A DNA stretch of 64,000 nt, from assembly GCA_033439255.1 (NCBI GenBank), contig CM065890.1:1-64000 (forward strand). Reading direction: 5' to 3'. The position numbers and the translations under genes are program-made. Of the stretch, positions 45,714 through 56,100 are shown piece after piece. The stretch's first letter is position 1. Every line of letters begins with the position of its first letter. Below the pieces are notes generated by a model. It searched no databases. It was not told the DNA's origin and saw only the letters and a program-made list of their open reading frames with translations. The stretch is from Hericium rajendrae (taxonomy: Eukaryota > Basidiomycota > Agaricomycetes > Russulales > Hericiaceae).

Positions 45714-48700
45714 CATCAGGAAGAGCCAAATTTAATGGCTGGTCTGATGGTCTGACTGATCTGAAAATTTTTAAATATCTGATACCCAAATATGAATAAA
45801 ACAATGAGTAGATACTTTTTCAACTTCAGAAAAATTTCAGATGCTATCAGAGTTATCAGATTTTCAAATATCTACAGAAGTAGATGATTTTTTCAGAAAT
45901 TAGAGGCTGTTTCAGAAAAAATCCAATGTATCAGACATAATCATGTAGGTCTCTGTTTCTCAGACAAAATTAGATCTTTCAGACTTTGACATGTTGTCAG
46001 ATATAAGAATCCTTATCAGACATTCTAAAATCATCAGACAAATCATGTAGGTCTCTATTTCTCAGACAAAATCAGACCTTTCAGACTTTGACATGTTGTC
46101 AGATATACAAATCCTTATCAGACATTTTAAAATCATCAGACAAATCATGTAGGTCTCTGTTTCTCAGACAAAATCAGATCTTTCAGACTTTGACATGTTG
46201 CCAGATATAAGAATTCTTATCAGACAATCTAAAATCATCAGACATAATCATGTAGGTCTCTATTTCTCAGACAAAATCAGATCTTTCAGACTTTGACATG
46301 TTGTCAGATATACAAATCTTTATCAGACATTCTAAAATCATCAGACAAATCATGTAGGTCTCTATTTCTCAGACAAAATCAGACCTTTCAGACTTTGACA
46401 TGTTGTCAGATATAAGAATTCTTATCAGACAATCTAAAATCATCAGACATAATCATGTAGGTCTCTATTTCTCAGACAAAATCAGACCTTTCAGACTTTG
46501 ATATGTCATCAGAAACTTGATCTGCTATCAAAAAAATAAAAATATCAGACATCACTATGTAAGTCTTAAATTTTCAGATCAAGTTAGACAATTCAGACTT
46601 TAACATGTTGTCAGATATAAGGATTGTTGTCAGATATTTGAAAAATCTTTAGAAATTTTATGAACATCAGACATAATTATGTAGACCTCTATCTTTCAGA
46701 TAAGGTTAGACCTTTCAGACTTTGATGTGTCATCAAAAACTTGATCTGCTATTAGAAAAAAAAAATATCAGATATCATCATGTAGATCTCTATTTTTCAG
46801 ACCAAATTAGACCTTCAGACTTTAACATCTTGTCAGATATAAAGAATTGTTGTCAGACATTATATGAACACTGGCAGCTGACTAGTTACAGAAATTAGGT
46901 ATAATCATGTAAGTCTTTATTTTTCAGACTAGTCAGATCTGTTGGACTTCAAAATTCTGTCAGATACAAGAAGTATAGTCAAACAGTTTGTAAAATATCA
47001 CACAAAATTAGTTAGGCCTTCATTTTTCAGATACTATCATTTAGGTCTCAAAATTTTGAACATGATCAGACCTTTTAGACATTGGCTTCATATCAGACAC
47101 AATGATTATTCCTGGACATTCTATAGAATATCAGACAAATCACAAATGTCAGGCAAAATTATTTAGAGTCAGGCATCTACATTCAATTCAGACATGAGAC
47201 ATATTAGTCCGTGCACAGCTGCACGCGACACGATGGGGAAGTGAGGGTGGACGGTGGGCAGAGGGCACGAGATGCGGGACGAGGGGAACGAAGAGACAGC
47301 ATGTAGGGTGCGAGGCACGGGAAAGGTGAGGGACAGGGTTTGGTGGGTGTCGAGGCAGCACACAGAGTGGGAAGTACTGCTCGAAACTGAGCAGTACACC
47401 CCACGTAAGCATGGTAGACACGAAAGAAGATTTTTTTGAACTTACTTTTAATCCTTATCCACCCTAGTCTTTTTTGAGTCATCATCCATCCTTCAAAGTC
47501 ATCAGAACACCGACATGGGGCCACACATGTGACCGCGGGGCCGTGCACGTTCATGCGAGGCCGTGCGTGCAATGGTGAGGCCATGCACGCGAACGTGCAG
47601 CTCCGGGGTCATGCGAGGTCACGCAGGGTCGTGCGTGAGGACGTGCAGGCGTGCAGGGGGAGGCGGAGGGAGAGTCAACGGTAACGGGGACGGGAGACGT
47701 GCACGAGGCACCGGGACCTCATGCATCCGCGCAGAGCTGGGCATGATAGACTCATGGCAGGTGGGAGATGGGCTACGCGAAAGGCGGAGTGTGCGGGAGA
47801 TGGGGGCACGCGAGAGGCCGCGTGCAGGACGTGGGGTGCAGAAGAGCACTTCGGCGTGCGGGGATGTGTGTGTTGAGGCAAACGAAGAAAAAAAGGGAGT
47901 ACTGCTCGAGAACGAGCAGTACTCCCTGTATTAGCACGATAAACATGAATATATTCGTTACTGTTACTCACCTTGGCCTATGAGGCTCATAAGTCTCTCT
48001 TTTTTCAAATATCCCTCCAGCTCGTGCGAGGTGCGACGGACACACGCGGTCCGCGCGGGGCTATGCAGATCAGTGCGGGGTCGTATGTATCGGTTGATCC
48101 GCGCGGACTGGTGTACATCCGTGCAGAGTCTTGCGCGCGATAGAAAAGGTGTACGGGGAGCGCGTTGGACGAGGGGCGGATTGGACGGGGGAAATGGGGC
48201 ACGGGAGGAGGCGTGCGGGATGCAGGAGAGCCGATGGAGAGGGGGTAGGAAGAGATCGGGGAGTATTGCTCGAAAATGAGCAATACTCCCCCAATTAGCA
48301 TAATAGACAGTAAACTTGATAATATTTTCACTCACCTTGTCTCTACCAAGTCCCTCCGCCTTTCCAAATGTCCCTCTGGCCTTCTGTGTCGACGAAGCCC
48401 AGAAAACGAGGAGTACTGCTCCATGACGAGCAGTACTCCCCGCGTTAGCACGATAAATACGAAAATACGAGTTTTATTAACTCACCTTCGAGCCTTATCA
48501 AGCCCTAGCCAGTTTTGAAACGTCCTTCAGGCCTTGAAATCGTCGGAAACGAGGATTAATGAAGGGGCAGGAAGAGATAACGAGAGACAAGCACGACTTC
48601 AACGTGCAACCCGTTGTGGCAGCCACCGGCCCGGTCGGCAATCCCCTTTCGGCAATCTCCGGGAACGCGCGTCGAGTTCAACATGTCGTTCAACGTTGAA

Positions 48701-50593
48701 CTTGCACTCTGCCTTATCCCATTCGTCTCTCCCCCTTTCCTTTCTCTTTCTTCCTCTTATTGAAGCAAGCACCGCAAGAATTCGAGCCGCGTGAGGATCA
48801 GCAAATACTTAGGGAATCAAGGTAAGTACGATTTGTTGATCCCCTTCGTTCTCGTGTACTAACGAAGAGAGTAACGCTCGTTGTCGAGCGATACTCTCTT
48901 CTCACTCTTCACTCCTTCGCCCCTAGCTGCCTCTTGTCCATCGCTGCTACATCATCCATATCCCTTGCATCCACCCAGCATGCTCGCAGGTGAGTAAATT
49001 GCATTGGATTCGTGTCTTCTGTACTAATGAAGGGAGCGACCATCGACCCCATCCCCACGCTTGTCCTCTCGTGCCTGCATACTCGCCTCTGGTCAACACC
49101 ATATGCCACGTCATGCACACCTCGCCATCAACATCCTGCTTATGGCATCAACAACATGCCACGTCACCGCAACTGTTTCGTGCCTACCTGCATTGCTCGC
49201 GCGGGCACCGTTTGACGGCGGATGTGGTGCGTGTCCTGCTCTCCTCGACTCTCTGACCATTAACTGATGTGATGCAGAACACGAGTGATGCGGGCCCAAG
49301 CTACGTTGCAGGCCTGTGCGCGCGATAAGCTTGGCATCATATGAACCACTGCAAGCGTCTGTGCTGACGGTGCTGACACGTGCGTACTCTTCCTTCCCGC
49401 GTGCATCCCTTCCTCACGAGTGCTGCACACCGCCGTGGGCTCGAGCATGTCATGCTATTTAAGTATGTGGGAGTGCAGAGTGAGATCGACAGTGTTGTGG
49501 GCTACCTGCTAATGTACGATGATGCATTCGCACTGCAGAACCTTGACGCAATGGTCAAGGAAGTCCTGTGCTAGTGGTTCATGGTGATTTTCAGCTGGGG
49601 TTGTATATTCCTGTGCACCTGGTGCTCTCTGAGTCCTGGCATAGCATCGTTTGAGTGTTTTACATGTCATAATTTTTATATTTGTCCAGACTTTTGTAAT
49701 TTAGATCCTATGTGAGGTTTGAACTGAATATCTGTGACTGAAAAATGTCTGAGGGCTGATGAAGGTTTGTCTATATGTCTGATTTCAGAATATGTTGAAC
49801 TGTCAGACTTCTGATAATTTGGTGTGATTCTGAGTCTCTGAATACTGGCTGAAAAGCCTGATTTTGAGCTGAAAGCTCTTTAACACATTCTGAAAGTAAA
49901 ACTGAGTTCTTCTGATTGAAGTCTGATTGACTGATTGGTGTCTGATATGAGATACAATATGTCTGAATGGGCTTTGATGAACATGATATGTTCTGATAAT
50001 TATCTGATATTGTCTGATTTTTACTTAGTAAGATTCTGAGAATGTTTGATTGATGTGATGCACTTCAAGTTGAATGTCAATGCAAAATCTGACTCTAATA
50101 TCTTTTAAACATCAAAACAAATTTTGATCACTTAAAACATTCTCTGATAATGGTCTAACAATCTCTGATAGTATCAGAAAATATCTGAAGACATCAGATA
50201 ATGTTTAAAGTTGTCAGACAAAGTCTAATTCTGTCAGACATTTTCTGATGCTGTTAGACAATGTCTGATCATTTCAGATATTTTCTGATGTTGGCAGACA
50301 ATGTCTGATAGTTTTCTGATACTATCAGACAATGTTTGATAGTATCAGAAAATGTCTGAAGTTATCAGAGATTATCTGATAGTATTAGAAAATGTCTGTA
50401 GTTATCAGATTTTTTTCTGATATCAGACAATTTTTTTCTGAAGTTGACTGAAGTTGACTGAAAATTAAGGACCTACATGATTTGTCTGATTGTCTGATAG
50501 CAACAATCAAACAAAATTAAATAAGATTGAATCATTCACAGACAATTTACAGACAATTTGCAGATGAATCAGAAAATTTGAGGGTTACTGATG
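45714..50593. mobile_element. Giant CATCAG-family element B, copy 2 (4.88 kb, inverted)
   Basis: The ends CATCAGGAAGAGCC and GAGGGTTACTGATG are the complements of copy 1 ends. The target duplication is TA (45712-45713, 50594-50595). It holds the same subterminal arrays, core (about 48627-48645) and modules as copy 1 in reverse order, with hairpins at about 47370-47405, 47896-47928, 48261-48295, 48410-48444 and 48868-48900. It lacks the 1237-bp duplication. Together with copy 1 it forms an inverted repeat of about 4.9 kb around the 3' half of gypsy fossil 2. Confidence 0.9.
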
Positions 50594-50595
50594 TA

Positions 50596-51232
50596 CCAAA
50601 GAAAAGAAAAAGCGAAAATATAAAGTCTAGAAAGAACATTAGGGTTCATGGACAAGAACACAACATAGCAACCTACCGAACATAAGAAAGTTAGAGCAAA
50701 AGAAAAGTGAATGATGAAAGACGGGAGATGGTAGTGATAGGAAAGAGAGAGAGACAGTGCGTCATGCAGACCTTATATAGACATGGCGAGCAAAGCACCA
50801 AATGTGACTGCCGAGACCGGGCCAGGCGGTGCTGAGCATTTGCGTCAGAGGCTAAGTACCAGATTTTGCTAAGTTCACTTCATTGCCCAGTAGCTAATAG
50901 TAGATTAGTTAGATACTCACCTCATACGATTCGATGTTGTAGATGAATCATAGATGCTGTCTTTTTTTCAGAATTTAACGTGTTTTATTTGATTTACTAG
51001 GCTCAAAACATTCGAACTTGTGCACATTCGATAGCTGAAGCACCGAAGGCACATCGAAGTGTTGAAATCGGTTGATGACGCTAGTCTTGATGACAACAAT
51101 TATGGAAAGATCTGGAATGATCTGGACTTTGGTGATTGCAGAATCACATGGAACATTTACATAGCCTTACTGTACAGGTTAGTAATACGCTCTGACATAC
51201 GCTTACTGATACCTTAGTGAGCTGACTGATGC
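50596..51232 (-). promoter_or_regulatory. Putative minus-strand promoter and exon 1 of the interrupted unit
   Basis: On the minus strand a TATATAAGG box (50771-50779) is followed by a CT-rich initiator-like stretch (about 50740-50760), an ATG at about 50683 and a donor-like GTAGGT at 50671-50676. Further upstream (50900-50930) another GGTGAGT-type donor points the same way. No protein family is recognised between 50930 and 51232. Confidence 0.35.
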
Positions 51233-51660
51233 TGTTCCCATGCGATGAGCAATCCATTATGCTATGCTGTACAATTACTGTACAATTTCTGATTGGTAGA
51301 TATGCAGAGCCCTCAGTACTATATTAAGGGCTCCCTCGTTCACTCAGATACCTCAGTCTTTCACATCACAGACTGAGGTGAGCATATCTTGCATTACTTA
51401 TGAGTTTCATCTTTACTGACTCTACTTGTAGTATAGACTAATGTCTCTCTAAGGTACTGCAATATAGTCTTTTACATCACAGACTGAGTATAGACTAACA
51501 TCTCTCTAAGTCGTGTTTCTTCAGGTTATGGGCCCTGCCTGAACACCTGCTACACAAGAAGTTACCTTTGCTGTTTTACCAAGGCAAGTCACCTTTCCCA
51601 ACTCGTGCCCCACTTGGAGTTCTTAAATGAACTGCCATCGTGCTCTCGCCCTTCGGGGTT
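51233..51660 (+). mobile_element. Ty1/copia fossil, LTR and leader
   Basis: A TG...CA-bounded segment of about 291 bp (51233-51523) is directly followed by GGTTATGGGCCC (51524-51535). That is complementary to the anticodon arm of initiator tRNA-Met, the half-tRNA primer site known for copia elements. The leader and start of gag continue to 51660, where a CATCAG element begins. An integrase piece of a copia element appears at 62866. It is a fossil, heavily interrupted and incomplete. Confidence 0.5.
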
Positions 51661-52849
51661 CATCAGTAAACCTCAAATTGTCTGACTTGTCTGAGATTTG
51701 CCTGAAATATATCTAATTTTGCTTTATTTTGCCTAAATATAAGTTGTTAAATAGTCAGACATTCCTACAGGTGTCTATCGTCCAGACATCATCAGACCAT
51801 ATCAGAAAAAATTGTCTGACATCAGACAAATATCTGACTATCAGATCAAAAGTCTGAAATCAGACTTTTAATCTGAGAGTCAGACATTTGTTTGATGTCA
51901 GATTTCTTTGTCTGATATCAGAATATACCTGACTATCAGACTTTAATCTGATGTTAGAGATTTGTCTGACTCTCAAACTAGAAGTCTGATATTAGACTTT
52001 TAATCTGACAGTCAGATATATTCTGATAGTCAGATATATTCTGATATCAGAGAGTTGTCTGAGATTAGAATTATTGGTCTGATTTTAGAGGATTGTCTGA
52101 CTATCAGATTGCTGCTTGACTATCAGACATGCTCTGATTTTAGAATAAAATCTGATCTCAGTTTATTTTCAGATGAAGTCTATACATCTTTACAAGCAAG
52201 CTTCAATAGCCCAAGGTTATCAGAGTTAAAGCTTGCATAGATGTCTAACATGATTGAAGTGTTGTCAGATCAATCAGACATATCAGAACTCTCTAAGATA
52301 CAAAATCAGACAAGATCAGACTTATAACAGTCAGTTCAGATATATTTCAAGTCATATCAGACACAAGTCAGGTTTATTTTCAGAATAGTCAGAAGTCATT
52401 TCAGACTCTTCAAAAGCACTTTCAGCTCAAAATGAGATTTTTCAGACTAATATTCAGACACTCAGAATCACACCAAAATGTCAAAACCACTGCACTCTAA
52501 AATTATGCAGGTAGATCAACTAAAACGCCCAATGCAGCACAAACCCAAAAATGTAGGCCATAGATGAAAGGAAATTAACAGTAAAGTAAATCATTAAAGT
52601 CATTAAAAGAGTCAGATGTATCAGCAAAGCTAAAGCAGAAGTCAGCTCAGAACAATAAGACAAAATCAGACACACTCACATAAAATCAAGAAGCTTCAGA
52701 TCCTGTTCAGAAAAAAAGAGTTAGAGTCAGCTCAGAACAAAAATCAGACAAATCAGACAAACTCAGACAAAATTCAGAGTCAAGTCCTATATAGAATTAG
52801 ATCAGAACAGACTCAGATAAAGAAATGAAACACAAACTATAGGAGGGTA
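51661..52849. repeat. Left subterminal TCTGA/TCAGA array of the two-gene element
   Basis: Dense TCAGA/TCTGA words run to about 52800, including the inverted subterminal motif near 51770. The phrase CACACCAAAATGTCAAAACC (about 52471) and its surroundings match the element starting at 63147 almost to the window end, so this is a multi-copy left arm. No coding sequence is seen. Confidence 0.7.
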
Positions 52850-53141
52850 CATCAGCAAACCTTTCCATTTACTTGTTGATCTGGTTTGTCTTTTTTTGAT
52901 CTGGTTGATCTGGTTTTGATCTGGTTTTTTTCTGAAATTTTTTAAAAGCAGTTTGAGTGATTTTTAATATGTACATCATAGATAAAAAAGATGCAATATT
53001 ATAATAACAGATATTAGAAAGCTCAAATTGCATATTTAAAAAATTTCCAGATAAAAACCAGATTAACCAGATGAAAACCAGATCAACCAGATCAAAAAAA
53101 GGTAAACCAGATCAACAAGTAAATGGAAAGGTTTGCTGATG
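52850..53141. mobile_element. 292-bp foldback MITE, CATCAGCAAACC subfamily, copy 2
   Basis: Ends and body nearly match 45327-45621. The target duplication is TA (52848-52849, 53142-53143). Confidence 0.93.
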
Positions 53142-53171
53142 TATCAAATCTAATCTCTAGAAAAACTCAAG

Positions 53172-56100
53172 TCAGATCACTATGCAGAAAAAGAAAAGAA
53201 ACACAAACTCTTCATCTGCACTCATATAGTCTAAGAGTGCTGTTCTTCTAAGGCTATTAGCATCTGGGACCTGAGACTCAACCTCAGGTAGCCTCCTGCC
53301 CCTGGAAGAGCTGACCTCCTCAACAAGCTCCATGATACCTTCCCACTTCTTATCAGAAAGCTCATTGATGGCCTTCATATAGTGCATACAAGCAGCACCC
53401 CAGTTGCGAGAGCTGAACTTCCTACCAGCAATATCTCTGAGATGAAGAGGAACCTCTACAGTAGGTAAGACCCTGAACAAAGCACGTTCAACCTGCACAA
53501 AGTCAGCAACAACAACAAAAAAATTAGAAGGACTTACAGCCACCACAGCCAAGCAAAGAGCAGCTCTAGGCCAGCCCTTCTGCTTGGAACCAGCAGGAAG
53601 CTGAGAGGTACAAGAGATATGAGCATATGCAAGAGTCTTGATGATCATGGAGTTCCTGAACATGCCAGAAACACTCTGCAAAATTTGTTAGCAAAAGAAA
53701 CAGAGAAAACAAGAAACATACTGAGCCTCCACCCTCCTTTAGCTCAAAGTCAAGAAAGATAAAGGGATAGGATCCACTATCCTCAGCATCATCATCCTCA
53801 GACCGAGTAGGAGTCTCCCACTCCCGTCCAAGATGAAAGCGTGCAGCAGCGAGGATACGATTTGGCTCGTGCTTCTCATGCTTCTCGAAGGTCAGATTGG
53901 TGACCCAGTGGTCCGGCAGATAGTCGCGCACAACATGGATCGCCGTCTTACCAAAATGCTTTCGCCAGTCGTACGTGCGCTGCAGAACCTGCCAAAAAAA
54001 TGATCATCAAAAATAAAAATAAAATAAAAAAGACAGCAACTCACCAGACGATAAGCACGATCCTTCTTATGGTATTGATGAGGGTCATCAGGGAAGCACG
54101 AGTCGTACAGTTCTTGAACGAGATCAACCATCTTGGGAATGTTGAAGGGATCCGAAAACGTGCCACACATGTCACGCCACAGCGGAATGAAATAATCATT
54201 CCAAACTGGCAGCGGCACGGGTGCATCATCGTTGGTGCCACCCCGGCGGCGACTAGATGTTGACTGGCCATCAACATCTGTCGCGCCGTCCGAAGAGTCC
54301 TACAATTAAAGTTAAGTCAGTAACACACAATACGAGATAAGTAAATATGCACCGAGTCATCCTCCATTATGCCAGAAGGAGCACCAATCTAAAAAATAAA
54401 AGAAGCTTAGTTAGTAACAATATGTAACATAATATGATGGTACTTTACCGCTTTTCTTGGAGTCTTTGAGCCTGATGACACATGGTGTGGAGCAGTCGGA
54501 GTCATGCTCGTAGATCGGGGAGGGCCTGTCTTGCTTATAGAGGGTGTCTTTGCGGGGGTCTTGGGTGCGGAGGCCTTCGCGAGGGTCTTGGGTGCAGAGG
54601 CCTTCGCAGGGGTAGCCTTTGCTGGAGTCTTGGATGCAGAGGAAACTTTCACGGGGGTCTTGGATGCAGAGGAAGCTTTTGCAGGGGTCTTGAGCATGGA
54701 TCGGGGAGGCACAGGAGTAGCAGGGGCATCCAAGGGCACAGACTTGTGTGCGGCAAGGGCCTGCTTGAAGATGTTGCCGATCCTTGTGTGCACGTTGTCC
54801 TCGGGCTCGGTGTCGCTGCCGTTGCCTTGCGCGGTGTCGACCGGGGCTTCCTCGTCGTCCTCGGGCTCAGTGTCACTGCCCTTGCCTCGCGCGGTGACTT
54901 CCTCGTCATCCTCGGGCTCGGTCTCACTGCCCTCGTCTTGCTGCGCAATCCGTCCGCCTTGCACAGTGTCGACCGGGGCTTCCTCGTCGTCCTCGGGCTC
55001 AGTGTCACTGCCCTTGCCTCACGCGGTGACTTCCTCGTCATCCTCGGGCTCGGTCTCACTGCCCTCGTCTTGCTGCGCAATCCGTCCACCTTGCACGGTG
55101 TCGATAGGGGCTTCATCGTCATCCTCGGGCTCAGTCGCACTACCCTCGTCTTGTTGCGCAATCCGTCCGCCTTGCACGGTGTCGACCAGGGCTTCCTCAT
55201 CGTCTTCGGGCTCGGTGTCGCTGCCGTTGCCTTGCGCGGTGTCGACCGGGGCTTCCTCATCGTCCTCGGGCTCAGTATCACTGCCCTTGTCTTGCTGCGC
55301 GGCGAGGTCGCCTTGAACGATGTCGACTGGGGTTTCCTCGTCGTCCTCGGGCTCGGTCTCACTGTCCTCGACTTGCTGCACAGCCAGGCTGCCTTGCGCG
55401 GTGTTGACCGGAGCTTCCTCATCATCCTCGGGCTCAGTATCACTACCCTGCTGTGCATCAAGGTTGTCATGGATGGGGACCCGCTTGACAGAGCTTGTAT
55501 TCGGAGTCTGTGGGGAGACAGAAGCAAGACGGTAGGAACGGGGAGAGCAAGCCAAGGCGACGCGATCGGGGCGACGCGATCGGGGCGACGGGAACAGGGC
55601 GATGGGAACAGGGCAGTGAGAACGGCGTGACGGGAACGGGGCAGCGGGAACGGGGCAAGTGAGAAGGGGAAGGGGGCAGTGGGACGATGTTAAGTCATGC
55701 GCGTTTGAGCACGGTAGAGACATTAGTATGTACTTATATGTAACAAGATAACACGACATACCTTCTGTTTGGAACCACCTTGCCCGCTTGAATTGCTGAC
55801 TTGTTCGTTGATGGACACCTTGCGGGCGGTAGACGAAATCTTCCTGATGACTTCTACAGGTGCGGGTAGCTGTGATAATATGTAGAATAACAAACATTTA
55901 GTTAGCAATGAGAAGTGAACCAGAAAAAAGAACACGACGTACCTTTAACTTGGCCTGTGCGCCATCTCGCATAGCAGCAGCCTCCAGACTATCATCCTCC
56001 TCCTCGTTCTCGGACACTGCCTCTTCCACACGGTTCTTGCGTGCAAGCCTGGCTGCTTTCTTCGATCGAGAAGACCCTGCAGTTGACGGGTTCGATGGTT

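Noticed and set aside
54482-55630. Plus-strand open frame of 382 codons rich in Leu/Val/Gly
   Set aside because: It is the antisense of the acidic repeat exon of the minus-strand gene; the repeated LGL patterns mirror the TEPEDDEE repeats.
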